Source: Sphingobacterium gobiense (GTDB lineage Bacteria; Bacteroidota; Bacteroidia; Sphingobacteriales; Sphingobacteriaceae). Taken from it: a DNA stretch of 64,000 nt. Positions 1-8,384 of the stretch are shown piece by piece. Made by a program: the position numbers and the translations under genes. Position 1 is the stretch's first letter, and each line of letters begins with the position of its first letter. Below the pieces are notes generated by a model that saw only the letters and a list, made by a program, of their open reading frames with translations, was not told where the DNA came from and ran no database searches. The stretch lies in assembly GCF_002980575.1 (NCBI RefSeq), contig NZ_PVBS01000001.1, positions 682,001 through 746,000 of the forward strand, in the 5' to 3' direction.

Positions 1-1
1 A

Positions 2-313
2 ATAGATTTGTTGCGAACGCGAAAACCAACCAGCTTTTTGGAGGATACTTCGGATGAAGAGATGAAATCCCACATGGTGATGATGACAGACAGGTTAGGG
101 GTTGAAGATATTATGAAACTTCTAAAACGTTTACCGGATATCCAACGCTCTATTTTTAACTTGTTTGAGATAGAAGGCTATTCACACGAAGAAATAGGGG
201 CGATGCTCAACATTCCGGAAAGTACATCGAGAACATATTTGACACGCGCCAAACAGCGCTTACGAAAATTGTATATAGCAGAGTTCAGCATCTCGAATAA
301 TATACATTCTTAA
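2..313 (+). CDS. RNA polymerase ECF sigma factor, C-terminal part (5' end outside window)
   Basis: The reading frame is open to the left edge, so the gene begins upstream and only about 103 codons are visible. The visible part is sigma region 4: a helical segment around LLKRLPDIQRSIFNLFEIEG followed by a helix-turn-helix (YSHEEIGAMLNIPESTSRTY, then LTRAKQRLRK). This recognises the -35 element in ECF sigma factors. It ends 13 bp before a gene for a membrane-anchored protein with a predicted beta-barrel, the usual order for a sigma factor and its cognate anti-sigma factor. Family assignment is firm; the ECF subgroup cannot be set without region 2. Confidence 0.9.
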   Translation: MDLLRTRKPTSFLEDTSDEEMKSHMVMMTDRLGVEDIMKLLKRLPDIQRSIFNLFEIEGYSHEEIGAMLNIPESTSRTYLTRAKQRLRKLYIAEFSISNNIHS

Positions 314-326
314 ATGGTAAGGGTAC

Positions 327-1619
327 ATGAAAAATAGTAATAAAGAACTTATCGATCTCATTAGAGAAGGGCTTAAGAATGCCGAGGAACTTCCGTATAA
401 AGAGGGAGCCTGGGAAGCTTATAAGGCAAAACATGAGCCAACTCGAAAAGTAAGGCGTTTTGCACCTTTTTGGGCGGCAGCGGCGATGGCTGCTTTCGTT
501 GGTTTTATTTTTTTGTTTAAAGATTGGCAGAATTCCACCGAATCAATCCGTGTTGTTAGAACCGATCAGGAACCTATAACACCTATCCCCATGCCTATAG
601 ACGACCCGGCTGACAAGCCAACAGAAGGAGATCCCGTTCGGTTAGCGTCGGGTAAACCCGAAAATGATATGGAAAAAGAGAGGGAACTGATGAGGCTGGA
701 TAGAATAGATATACAAACGCCAAATATGGCACATCTTGCAAATCTATCTATGCTAACAACGGGACCTAAAGTACCTGAACCTGATTTAACAGTATTTCTC
801 GAAGACAATAAACCGCTTGCAACTAGGCCTTGGGACGATGATTTAATAGAGGGCCAACAAATCGATCCTAATTTTGCTTATCAAAGCGAAACGGCCCGTC
901 ATTTGTCTCCTAAGAAACTGCGTTTGACAGAAAGGTTTGAATTAGGAGCTTTTGTGAGTCCATCGACTACTGACCGAAGCTTCGATCTAGGTGGAGGACT
1001 TGTGCTTGCTTATCGATTTAATGATAAGCTTGCCATTCGTACTGGTGCATCCTTTAATCAATATGAGGTGGGGATGCTGCAATCACACGTACAAGAAGTA
1101 GAAGAAGAAATAAGGCGGGCTGAAGCCCCTATAAAAGATGCAGACCAGGTTATTTCTAAGCAAGCCTCGATGCTTCGTACCGATAATTTCTTTGTTCCTA
1201 ATTTAAATGCTGTAACTGGAAAAGTGCAAACTTTAGATATTCCCTTGGAAATACGATATACCTTAACGAGACAATTATATGCGACAGGAGGAATTTCTTA
1301 TGCGGCTGTCTTGTCTCAAGAACGCTTTGACCACTATGAGCAGTCTGCTGGTATACCGACCTATTCCAGCGCATCCGATTCGGATATGCCTACTGAAAAC
1401 TTAGTTAGTACGGTTGAAACAACCCGAAAAAGTGACGATCAAAATATAAATACGAACGGTTTTGGTGGGTTTATCAATTTTTCGGTCGGCCGAAGAGCAA
1501 ATATAGGCAAAACAATGAAAATTTCTGTTGAACCGTTTGTGAAGTTTCCAGTAGGCCAGTTTAAGCGAGCCGATATGAATTACACGAATGGTGGTATACG
1601 TATTATGACGAGTTTCTAA
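327..1619 (+). CDS. putative dual-membrane anti-sigma factor: cytoplasmic segment, TM helix, linker, C-terminal outer-membrane beta-barrel
   Basis: The 430-aa protein has a soluble N-terminus (residues 1-45, with a short EELPYKEGAWEAYK segment typical of proteins encoded beside ECF sigma genes in Bacteroidota). One hydrophobic helix follows at about 46-64, then a Pro/Asp/Glu-rich linker to about residue 200. The C-terminal region alternates amphipathic strands (FELGAFVSPS, GGGLVLAYRF, LEIRYTLTRQLYATGGISYA, GGFINFSVG) and ends in Phe, as outer-membrane barrels do. The TM helix lies too far in to be a normal cleavable signal. This layout matches the dual membrane-spanning anti-sigma (Dma) type reported from Bacteroides, which sequesters its ECF sigma and senses the outer membrane. 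The gene follows the sigma gene directly. Architecture is seen; anti-sigma function is inferred from context. Confidence 0.75.
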   Translation: MKNSNKELIDLIREGLKNAEELPYKEGAWEAYKAKHEPTRKVRRFAPFWAAAAMAAFVGFIFLFKDWQNSTESIRVVRTDQEPITPIPMPIDDPADKPTEGDPVRLASGKPENDMEKERELMRLDRIDIQTPNMAHLANLSMLTTGPKVPEPDLTVFLEDNKPLATRPWDDDLIEGQQIDPNFAYQSETARHLSPKKLRLTERFELGAFVSPSTTDRSFDLGGGLVLAYRFNDKLAIRTGASFNQYEVGMLQSHVQEVEEEIRRAEAPIKDADQVISKQASMLRTDNFFVPNLNAVTGKVQTLDIPLEIRYTLTRQLYATGGISYAAVLSQERFDHYEQSAGIPTYSSASDSDMPTENLVSTVETTRKSDDQNINTNGFGGFINFSVGRRANIGKTMKISVEPFVKFPVGQFKRADMNYTNGGIRIMTSF

Positions 1620-1638
1620 TAGGGTTCACTGACTTATA

Positions 1639-2250
1639 TTATATTTTGTCAACCCGTACCCAGCCCATGCCCGCGGCTATTGCTCCCTGAACACCGGGTT
1701 CGCCGTCTTCAAAAACGAGACAGTCAGTAGGCGTTACATCAAGTTGCTGAGCAGCCAAAAGAAAAGGTTGCGGAGATGGTTTGCCTTCGGGCGTATCGCC
1801 TGCACACACCAATGTCTCGAATTTACCCATAACATTAATAACGTCTAGGGTTATGTTTAAAGTCGAACGAGAACCTCCCGAAACAATTCCAATTTTCTTT
1901 TTTCCTACATTTTCCAAAAGGTGGTTTAGCACGAAGTCAACGGGTTTGGTTTGATAGATAAATCGCTCGATAAATATATTGGATTTTAACCTTGCAAAAG
2001 CCAGCGTATCGATATTCTTTTGATAACGTTTACTGATTTCTGCAGCAACGTCAACTGTTGGCCAGCCGGCAAGTTCCTCAACGATATTGTCGTCCAGATC
2101 AATTCCATTTTCTGCTGCCGCTGCTACGTATGCAGCTTTATGTGCAGGCATATTATCGGCCAGCGTCCCGTCCACATCGTATAATAACGCGCTAAAATGT
2201 CTAGATTTTTCCTGTAAGAGTTCAAACTTTTTCTGTGATTCCGCATTCAT
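1639..2250 (-). CDS. HAD-superfamily phosphatase (beta-phosphoglucomutase-like)
   Basis: About 203 aa with all four HAD motifs: DVDGT (motif I, nucleophile Asp), VSGGSRS (motif II, Ser), GKPSPQPF (motif III, Lys) and VFEDGEPGV (motif IV, acidic pair). A helical cap lies between motifs I and II, as in the phosphoglycolate phosphatase/beta-phosphoglucomutase subgroup, so it is a cytosolic phosphomonoesterase or mutase of unknown substrate. An ATG five codons further upstream (2265) is possible, but a perfect TAnnTTTG box lies between the two (2254-2261), so the downstream ATG was chosen. It follows the proline dehydrogenase gene on the same strand, separated by a palindrome that may end transcription. 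Confidence 0.85.
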   Translation of the reverse strand: MNAESQKKFELLQEKSRHFSALLYDVDGTLADNMPAHKAAYVAAAAENGIDLDDNIVEELAGWPTVDVAAEISKRYQKNIDTLAFARLKSNIFIERFIYQTKPVDFVLNHLLENVGKKKIGIVSGGSRSTLNITLDVINVMGKFETLVCAGDTPEGKPSPQPFLLAAQQLDVTPTDCLVFEDGEPGVQGAIAAGMGWVRVDKI

Positions 2251-2253
2251 GCG

Positions 2254-2261
2254 GCAAAAAT
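2254..2261 (-). promoter_or_regulatory. Bacteroidota -7 promoter box abutting the HAD phosphatase start
   Basis: The minus strand reads TATTTTTG, a perfect TAnnTTTG, ending 3 nt before the ATG at 2250. The transcript would be leaderless or nearly so. Confidence 0.5.
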
Positions 2262-2277
2262 ACATAAAAATATGGTA

Positions 2278-2299
2278 GAGACGCGATTAATCGCGTCTC
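2278..2299. repeat. perfect 22-bp palindrome between putA-like and HAD genes
   Basis: GAGACGCGATTAATCGCGTCTC is its own reverse complement. It sits directly after the stop codon of the proline dehydrogenase gene. A T-run follows it on the plus strand (CTTTTT); on the minus strand, where the genes lie, the T-run is weaker. It could act as a terminator. It also resembles GTAGAGACGC-type palindromes that I recall as dispersed in Bacteroidota and cyanobacterial genomes. A possible degenerate half copy (GTAGAGATGCGTTAA) occurs at 23935-23949. Confidence 0.6.
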
Positions 2300-2303
2300 C
2301 TTT

Positions 2304-3500
2304 TTATGATTTTAGACGTCGTCTACGTTCTTTTTCTTTCTGGATCAACTCCAATTCACGGTTAGTTTGTCCGCCGACAGAAGTATTTTCTTGTGCACGA
2401 CGGAATAAATAAGGCATGACTGCTGTGACAGGACCGTAAGGCATATATTTTGCGACGTTGTAACCGGCTTCTGCAAGGTTAAACGACAAGTTGTCCGACA
2501 TACCGAGCAATTGGGAGAAGAAAATATGCTCATTTCGAGGGGAGATACCGCGCTGGATCATTTCTTCTGCCAATAAGCGAGAACTTTCTTCATTATGTGT
2601 ACCAGCTACTAACCCAATGCGATTGATATGTTCCAAACAAAATTGGATTGCCTGATTGTAATCCCGATCACATGCTTCTTTATTAGCTTGTATAGGTGAG
2701 GGATAACCTTTTTCTGCCGCGCGCGCGCGTTCTATCTCCATGTAGGCACCGCGTACGATCTTTGCGCCCAAGTAGAAGTTTTGGTTTTGGGCATAAGCGA
2801 AGTCAGCCTGTAATGAAGCCCATTTGTCATGACGATACAGCTGGTATGTATTATACACAATCACGCTGTTCTTATTGTACCTTTCCATCATCTCGCGCGC
2901 TATATCGTCGATAGTGTCTTGTACCCAGGAATGCTCTGCATCAATCAATACCCGGTGTCCGGCGTCATAGCACGCTTTGCAGATTCGGTCAATGCGTTTG
3001 TAGATTCGATCGAACTCCGCTTTCTCTTTCGAAGATAGGTGTTCACCAGCATCCATTTTTGCAAATAAATCAAAGCGGCCTAGACCTGTCGGTTTAAATA
3101 CGCAGAACGAAGTGTGCTTATTACGATTGGTATATGCCACCGTCCGAAGGATTTCTTCACAATTGGCGTCAAAGCTTCCTTCAGCTCCTTTTCCTTCTAC
3201 GGAGTAGTCGAGAATAGTCGTGACCTTTGCTTGTCCAAGCTCCTCGATTGCTCGATCACAATCTTCAATAGACTCACCTCCGCAAAATTGTTTGTAAATG
3301 GTGCTTCGGATAATTCCCTGTATGGGAAGTCCTACTTTTAATGCAAAATTAGTCAGCGGTGTGCCGATTTTGATAAGCGCATTGCTTGAAACCATTTTAA
3401 AAAGCCAGTATGCTTTTTCCAGATCTTTATCGGATTTATTCCGAAATGCAATTTCAGTGTTGTTAAAATCCAGTTTAACCAAGTTATTGGCAGATATCAT
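2304..3500 (-). CDS. proline dehydrogenase (monofunctional PRODH)
   Basis: The 398-aa protein is a flavin-dependent TIM-barrel enzyme oxidising L-proline to pyrroline-5-carboxylate at the membrane face. Visible PRODH features are VLIDAEHSWVQ, the strand AKIVRGAYME, VAGTHNEES, and the C-terminal active-site signature YGPVTAVMPYLFRRAQEN with its paired arginines. There is no DNA-binding or P5C dehydrogenase domain, so it is the stand-alone form, at usual length. A box matching TAnnTTTG (TAATTTTG on the minus strand, 3521-3528) lies about 20 nt upstream of the start. The P5C dehydrogenase partner is not in this window. Confidence 0.93.
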   Translation of the reverse strand: MISANNLVKLDFNNTEIAFRNKSDKDLEKAYWLFKMVSSNALIKIGTPLTNFALKVGLPIQGIIRSTIYKQFCGGESIEDCDRAIEELGQAKVTTILDYSVEGKGAEGSFDANCEEILRTVAYTNRNKHTSFCVFKPTGLGRFDLFAKMDAGEHLSSKEKAEFDRIYKRIDRICKACYDAGHRVLIDAEHSWVQDTIDDIAREMMERYNKNSVIVYNTYQLYRHDKWASLQADFAYAQNQNFYLGAKIVRGAYMEIERARAAEKGYPSPIQANKEACDRDYNQAIQFCLEHINRIGLVAGTHNEESSRLLAEEMIQRGISPRNEHIFFSQLLGMSDNLSFNLAEAGYNVAKYMPYGPVTAVMPYLFRRAQENTSVGGQTNRELELIQKEKERRRRLKS

Positions 3501-3678
3501 ACATGTAAAATATTAACGGTCAAAATTAAATAATTATTTTCATCTATTTATTCCCTTTCGGCAACAGACAAGCTTTTATATTTAACGATAATTATCCTTT
3601 TTTTTACTCATATTATTTACTACTTCGTTTGATAACACTTATCTTTACGAAACTGTTGAAGATAGTAGAAGTAGGAAT

Positions 3679-3885
3679 ATGCAAAGTTTTATATTAAAAG
3701 GAGATTACATTCAATTAATTCAACTGCTAAAAGCCATGAGCTGGGTAGAACACGGTGCGATGGCCCAACTTGCAGTAGAAGAGGGATTGGTAAAATGCAA
3801 CGGTCAGGTAGATTATCGAAAACGACTGAAAGTAAAAGTGGGAGACATTATCGAATTTGATGGTCAGCAAGTAAAAATTGTTTAA
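3679..3885 (+). CDS. small S4-like RNA-binding protein (YbcJ/YaaA type)
   Basis: 68 aa forming one S4 fold: an alpha-helical half with LIQLLKAMSWVEHGAMAQLAVEEGLV and a beta half with VKVGDIIEFDGQQVKIV. The pattern of a helix, a short GxVxxNG-like turn (LVKCNGQVDYR) and a KVGDxI strand is typical of stand-alone S4 proteins near ribosome or replication genes. It binds RNA, probably structured rRNA or tRNA; the target is unknown. It sits 36 bp upstream of aroB in the same direction, so the two may be cotranscribed. Confidence 0.8.
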   Translation: MQSFILKGDYIQLIQLLKAMSWVEHGAMAQLAVEEGLVKCNGQVDYRKRLKVKVGDIIEFDGQQVKIV

Positions 3886-3921
3886 TTTAGTGCAATAATT
3901 TTATTTCAAACATCACTATAC

Positions 3922-4995
3922 ATGACAAAACAGCTTGCCAGTCTTGGTTATCAGATATTTTTCGAAAAAAATCTTGAATCTCTAGAAGCGTTTGTTACTT
4001 CACGACACTATTCCCAAATATTGGTATTGGTTGACCGAAATACGAACGACTATTGCTTACCCATATTGCAGTCAGCACTTTCACAGATAACGGATTACGA
4101 TATAATTGAAGTAGACCCGGGGGAGGAAAATAAAAATATCGATTTTTGTATTGGTGTCTGGAAAACCATGCTCGACTTTGGCGCAGATCGAAAAGCGCTT
4201 ATGATAAATCTTGGAGGAGGAGTGGTGACGGATATGGGAGGGTTTGCGGCCTCTACTTATAAACGGGGAATAGATTTTATCCAGATTCCAACAACATTAC
4301 TCTCGCAGGTAGATGCATCGGTAGGAGGGAAAACTGGAATAGATTTAGATAATGTGAAGAATATAGTAGGCACGTTTACCCAGCCCCAAGCAGTGTTTAT
4401 TAGCGGACAATTTCTTTCAACGTTGGATGAACGTCAAATGCGTTCTGGTTTTGCCGAAGTGATTAAACATGGTTTGATCTATGATAGGAACTTGTTTATA
4501 AAAGCCAAAGAAGTTAATCTGGAAACAGATGATTTAGATGATGTCATTTTTCATTCAGTAGCAATTAAGAACGAAGTTATTACACAGGATCCGACAGAGA
4601 AGGGTATGCGGAAAATCTTGAACTTCGGGCACACCATTGGGCACGCAATAGAGGGATACTCGCTGTCTCACGATGTTGACCCACTTTTACATGGCGAAGC
4701 AATAGCGTTAGGTATGATTTGCGAAGCCTATATCGCACACAAGATTAACGGTCTTTCGACAGCAGATTTGTCCGAAATAGTTCAAGCGTTTGATAATAGA
4801 TTCGAACGGTATTCCTTCTCGAAAGAGATATATCCGGAAATTATCACGTTGATGCAAAATGATAAAAAGAATGAAGAGAGGAAGTTGGGCTTTGCGCTGT
4901 TGTCCCGAATCGGCAAATGTGATTACAACATCTATATAGAAGAAGAACTGATTTTAGAAAGCTTGGATTTTTACAGAAATATAAAATCGTTATGA
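3922..4995 (+). CDS. aroB: 3-dehydroquinate synthase
   Basis: 357 aa, the usual AroB length. It converts DAHP to 3-dehydroquinate, the second step of the shikimate pathway, using NAD and a divalent metal. The NAD-binding GGGVVTDMGGFAAST, the PTTLLSQVDASVGGKTGID block, the FAEVIKHGLIYD segment and the metal-binding histidines in NFGHTIGHAIEGY and LLHGEAIALGM are all present. Its stop overlaps the start of the ThuA-like gene as ATGA, so the two are probably translationally coupled although the functions look unrelated. Confidence 0.96.
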   Translation: MTKQLASLGYQIFFEKNLESLEAFVTSRHYSQILVLVDRNTNDYCLPILQSALSQITDYDIIEVDPGEENKNIDFCIGVWKTMLDFGADRKALMINLGGGVVTDMGGFAASTYKRGIDFIQIPTTLLSQVDASVGGKTGIDLDNVKNIVGTFTQPQAVFISGQFLSTLDERQMRSGFAEVIKHGLIYDRNLFIKAKEVNLETDDLDDVIFHSVAIKNEVITQDPTEKGMRKILNFGHTIGHAIEGYSLSHDVDPLLHGEAIALGMICEAYIAHKINGLSTADLSEIVQAFDNRFERYSFSKEIYPEIITLMQNDKKNEERKLGFALLSRIGKCDYNIYIEEELILESLDFYRNIKSL

Positions 4996-5705
4996 AACAC
5001 ATTGGTTTGCTTATAGGGCTGATTTTTGGAGGACAGCTGTTTTTGGGATATTGTCAAGAGCGTGTATTGATTTTTACGAAAACGGAAGGTTATCGGCACA
5101 AAAGCATTCCCAAAGGGGTGCAAACACTTACAAAGCTGCTTAAAGCTGAAAATATAGTGCCTGTCCATTCAGAAGATGCACGCTATTTTTCTGCTGATAG
5201 CTTGCGTCAATTTGCTGCAGTTATATTTTTAAATACAACAGGTAATGTATTAAATGAACAGCAGAAAGTCGCATTTCAAACCTTTATTCGTTCGGGAAAA
5301 GGATATATGGGTATTCACGCCGCTTCTGATACCGAATTTGAATGGTCCTGGTATGGTGAACTGGTAGGAGGCTATTTTACTCAACATCCTCCAGTGCAGG
5401 AAGCCAAAATTGATGTCGTTGACCACACACATGCCGCTACGGAACATCTGCAAAACGTTTGGTGGCATAAAGATGAATGGTATGATTTTAAAAATATACA
5501 ACCGGGATTACATATCCTTATGACATTAGACGAGCAAAGTTACGAAGGTGGAACGATGGGCAAATTTCATCCGATTGCTTGGTTTAGGGAATTTGATGGC
5601 GGGCGCACATTCTATACCGCACTCGGACATACCGAGGAATCTTATGATGAAGTTTATTTTCAGAAGCACATAATAGGTGGTGTCAAGTATGTGTTAGGAC
5701 GCTAA
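4992..5705 (+). CDS. ThuA-like domain protein, exported
   Basis: 237 aa with an N-terminal signal peptide (hydrophobic residues 4-18, then YCQE). The rest is the class I glutamine-amidotransferase-like ThuA fold: RVLIFTKTEGYRHKSIP, FAAVIFLNTTGNVLNEQQ, GKGYMGIHAASDTEFEW, WHKDEWYDF and ALGHTEESY are hallmark segments. ThuA proteins are linked to sugar utilisation, often beside oxidoreductases; the reaction is not well established. It is likely periplasmic. ATG overlaps the aroB stop. Family is clear, substrate is not. Confidence 0.85.
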   Translation: MKHIGLLIGLIFGGQLFLGYCQERVLIFTKTEGYRHKSIPKGVQTLTKLLKAENIVPVHSEDARYFSADSLRQFAAVIFLNTTGNVLNEQQKVAFQTFIRSGKGYMGIHAASDTEFEWSWYGELVGGYFTQHPPVQEAKIDVVDHTHAATEHLQNVWWHKDEWYDFKNIQPGLHILMTLDEQSYEGGTMGKFHPIAWFREFDGGRTFYTALGHTEESYDEVYFQKHIIGGVKYVLGR

Positions 5706-5728
5706 GTATATCTGACTACTTTTTCCTT

Positions 5729-7036
5729 ATGAATAAATTTCTGTTTTTACTAATCGCTTTGTCCTTTTGGATTTCCATCGTAAATTCACAAGATATTAGC
5801 TTAATACAGAGGGAACTTGAGCGATCATCTATATTAAAAAATCACTTTTTCAGTTTCAGTCTCTATGATATCGAACAGAATCGATTCCTGTTGGGATTGA
5901 ATGAAGATAAGTATTATACACCGGCTTCCAATACAAAAATATTTACCTTGTTCGCCGTACTTAAGCATATTGGGGATTCCATACCGGCAATTCATTATAT
6001 AGAAAAGGGAGATTCTTTGTTGTTTTGGGGGACCGGTGATCCCACCTTTTTACATCCTAAGTTGGATGCCGGTATCGTGTATACTTTTTTATCAGCAACG
6101 GATAAAAAGTTATTCTATGTAGGAGAGGTGCCGACAGAAGAACCTTTTTACCGCAAAGGATGGGCTATGGAAGACTACGATGCATATTATCAGCCTGAAA
6201 TAACGGCATTTCCGATTTACGGGAATGTCGTCACTTTTGGAAGTATAGGGAATAGATTAACCGTTTTTCCGCAGCGCTTCCAATTTGCGGCTGAAAAAGA
6301 AACCTCCGCAGAATTGAACCGGTTCAGAATTCGTCGAAAATTTGATGAGAATATATTCTTTATTAACAATGCGAGAGTTCCGGACAACTATCTGGCTCAT
6401 AAACCTTTTAGATATTCCGATGAACTGTTTGTACAGCTATTGCAGGATACCCTACAGAAACCGGTAGAATTAATTCAATACCCTAAGCCTACGAAAGTAG
6501 ACACTTTATTTTCTGTAGCTACAAAAGATTTATTACGGGAAATGATGTTGGTTAGTGATAATTTTTTGGCAGAACAATTGATGATGACTGCGGCAATGAA
6601 TAAATATGGCGAATTTAATACTATTCGTTTAAGAAAAGATATGGAAGCAACTTACTATGCTTATTTCACGGATAAAATAGATCTATACGACGGCAGTGGC
6701 TTATCACCTTATAATAAAGTGACAGCAAGGAGCGTAGTGGAGCTCCTGTTAATGATAGCACAATCGATTCCCGAAGTGAACGAACTTCGTTATTTATTTG
6801 CCGCTGGGGGAAAAGAGGGGACCTTGAAAACAACCTATCGACTGGATGGTGGTATGCCGTTCGTGTGGGCTAAAACAGGTACCATAAAAAGTGTGTATTG
6901 CCAAAGTGGGTATATCCGCACACGTGGGGGGCGGACCCTGGCATTCTCTTTTCTCAATAATAATTTTTTAGGTTCAGCGGCTCCTGTACGTAAAGAGGTT
7001 GCCCGTATTATGACCTTTGTCCGAGAGAACTATTAA
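5729..7036 (+). CDS. dacB: D-alanyl-D-alanine carboxypeptidase/endopeptidase, PBP4 type (peptidase S13)
   Basis: 435 aa with a signal peptide (to about residue 20, ending VNSQ). Serine penicillin-binding motifs appear in order: SxxK in TPASNTKIF, an SxN-equivalent in YDGSGLSPYN, and KTG in VWAKTGTIKS. The spacing, with a large insert between the first two motifs, fits class C PBP4/DacB enzymes, which trim pentapeptides and cleave peptidoglycan cross-links in the periplasm. The final Asn of SxN is replaced in the GSGLS context common to this family. It lies 23 bp after the ThuA-like gene. Confidence 0.9.
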   Translation: MNKFLFLLIALSFWISIVNSQDISLIQRELERSSILKNHFFSFSLYDIEQNRFLLGLNEDKYYTPASNTKIFTLFAVLKHIGDSIPAIHYIEKGDSLLFWGTGDPTFLHPKLDAGIVYTFLSATDKKLFYVGEVPTEEPFYRKGWAMEDYDAYYQPEITAFPIYGNVVTFGSIGNRLTVFPQRFQFAAEKETSAELNRFRIRRKFDENIFFINNARVPDNYLAHKPFRYSDELFVQLLQDTLQKPVELIQYPKPTKVDTLFSVATKDLLREMMLVSDNFLAEQLMMTAAMNKYGEFNTIRLRKDMEATYYAYFTDKIDLYDGSGLSPYNKVTARSVVELLLMIAQSIPEVNELRYLFAAGGKEGTLKTTYRLDGGMPFVWAKTGTIKSVYCQSGYIRTRGGRTLAFSFLNNNFLGSAAPVRKEVARIMTFVRENY

Positions 7037-7076
7037 GTCTCCAATCACTATTTTTTTACTATCTTCGCTATTATTT

Positions 7077-8384
7077 ATGCGTGTTATTGAAAAAAACGAC
7101 AAACGCTTGATTCGCTCTTGGTCGATGTTTGACTGGGCGAACTCCGCTTACAATCTGGTTATCACATCGACCATTTTTCCGGCCTATTACACAGCCATTA
7201 CACAGACAGCAGAAAATGGTGATGTTGTGCGTTTTTTCGGATTTAAGGTAATAAATACTGCTCTTACCAATTTTGCTTTGGCATTCTCGTATCTCTTCAT
7301 GGCCTTTTTATTACCCTTTCTTTCGTCTTATGCCGACGTGCAAGGAAGAAAGAAGACAATGATGATGTTTTTCACCTATTTTGGAGCGGTAGCCTGCATG
7401 GGACTTTTCTTTTTTCGTTTGGAGACGCTTGAATTAGGAATCATATTGTTTGGATTGGCTGCAATGGGGTACATAGGCGGTGTATTATTTAACAATTCCT
7501 ATTTGCCGGAAATAGCCACGGTAGATAAACAAGATAGTGTGAGTGCGCAAGGATTTGCGTATGGTTATGTGGGGTGTGTTACCTTACAGCTCATCTGTCT
7601 GGTGTTTATTTTAAAACCCGAATGGTTTGGTATAACCGAACCATCCTTTGGTCCGCGGTTATCGTTTTTGCTCGTAGGTATATGGTGGGCAGGATTTTCC
7701 ATCATACCGTTTATAGCACTTCCCAATAATCAAAAATCAACGATCCGGGCTTCTAAGAAAATCTTTCGTACGGTAATTATAGAGTTTCGTATTGTGATGC
7801 GGCGTATAAAGAAAATGCAACGTATTCGCCGTTTTTTGCCAGCTTATTTCTTTTATTCCGCCGGTGTGCAAACGGTCATGATCGTAGCTGCTGCTTTTGG
7901 CGCGAAAGAACTTCAACTGGAGACCTCTAAACTGATCATTACCATATTGTTAATTCAGCTTGTCGCCATATTGGGCGCTTTTCTAATGTCCAAGCTTTCG
8001 GCGTGGTTTGGTAATATCAAAGTTCTAATCGCCGTCGTATTGGTATGGATAGTTGTGTGTGTGTCTGCGTTTATCATAAAAACAGAAGCCGAGTTTTATG
8101 TTTTAGCTTGTTTAGTTGGATTGGTAATGGGCGGCATTCAATCCCTATCGAGATCTACTTATTCTAAGTTCCTACCCGAAGACATGAAAGATACCACGTC
8201 GTTTTTTAGTTTCTATGATGTTACAGAAAAACTAGCTGTCGTGTTAGGATTGTTTTCTTTCGCTCTGATCGAGCAGTTTACACATAACATACGTTATTCG
8301 GCATTATTTCTTTCTGTATTTTTTATCATTGGATGTGGTTTGCTCTTTCGTTTACTGCGATTCAATAAGGCTATGACGATATGA
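7077..8384 (+). CDS. MFS transporter of the UMF1 (Atg22-like) family
   Basis: About 435 aa with 12 hydrophobic segments. The start SWSMFDWANSAYNLVITSTI, the loop PFLSSYADVQGRKK after the first transmembrane pair, and GGIQSLSRSTYSKFLPED are characteristic of the UMF1 family. Substrate is unknown; the Atg22 relatives move amino acids. The frame is open 60 bp further upstream into dacB, but a near-match promoter box (TATCTTCG, 7060-7067) precedes the ATG at 7077, which supports the shorter start. The stop overlaps the next gene as ATGA. Confidence 0.87.
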   Translation: MRVIEKNDKRLIRSWSMFDWANSAYNLVITSTIFPAYYTAITQTAENGDVVRFFGFKVINTALTNFALAFSYLFMAFLLPFLSSYADVQGRKKTMMMFFTYFGAVACMGLFFFRLETLELGIILFGLAAMGYIGGVLFNNSYLPEIATVDKQDSVSAQGFAYGYVGCVTLQLICLVFILKPEWFGITEPSFGPRLSFLLVGIWWAGFSIIPFIALPNNQKSTIRASKKIFRTVIIEFRIVMRRIKKMQRIRRFLPAYFFYSAGVQTVMIVAAAFGAKELQLETSKLIITILLIQLVAILGAFLMSKLSAWFGNIKVLIAVVLVWIVVCVSAFIIKTEAEFYVLACLVGLVMGGIQSLSRSTYSKFLPEDMKDTTSFFSFYDVTEKLAVVLGLFSFALIEQFTHNIRYSALFLSVFFIIGCGLLFRLLRFNKAMTI

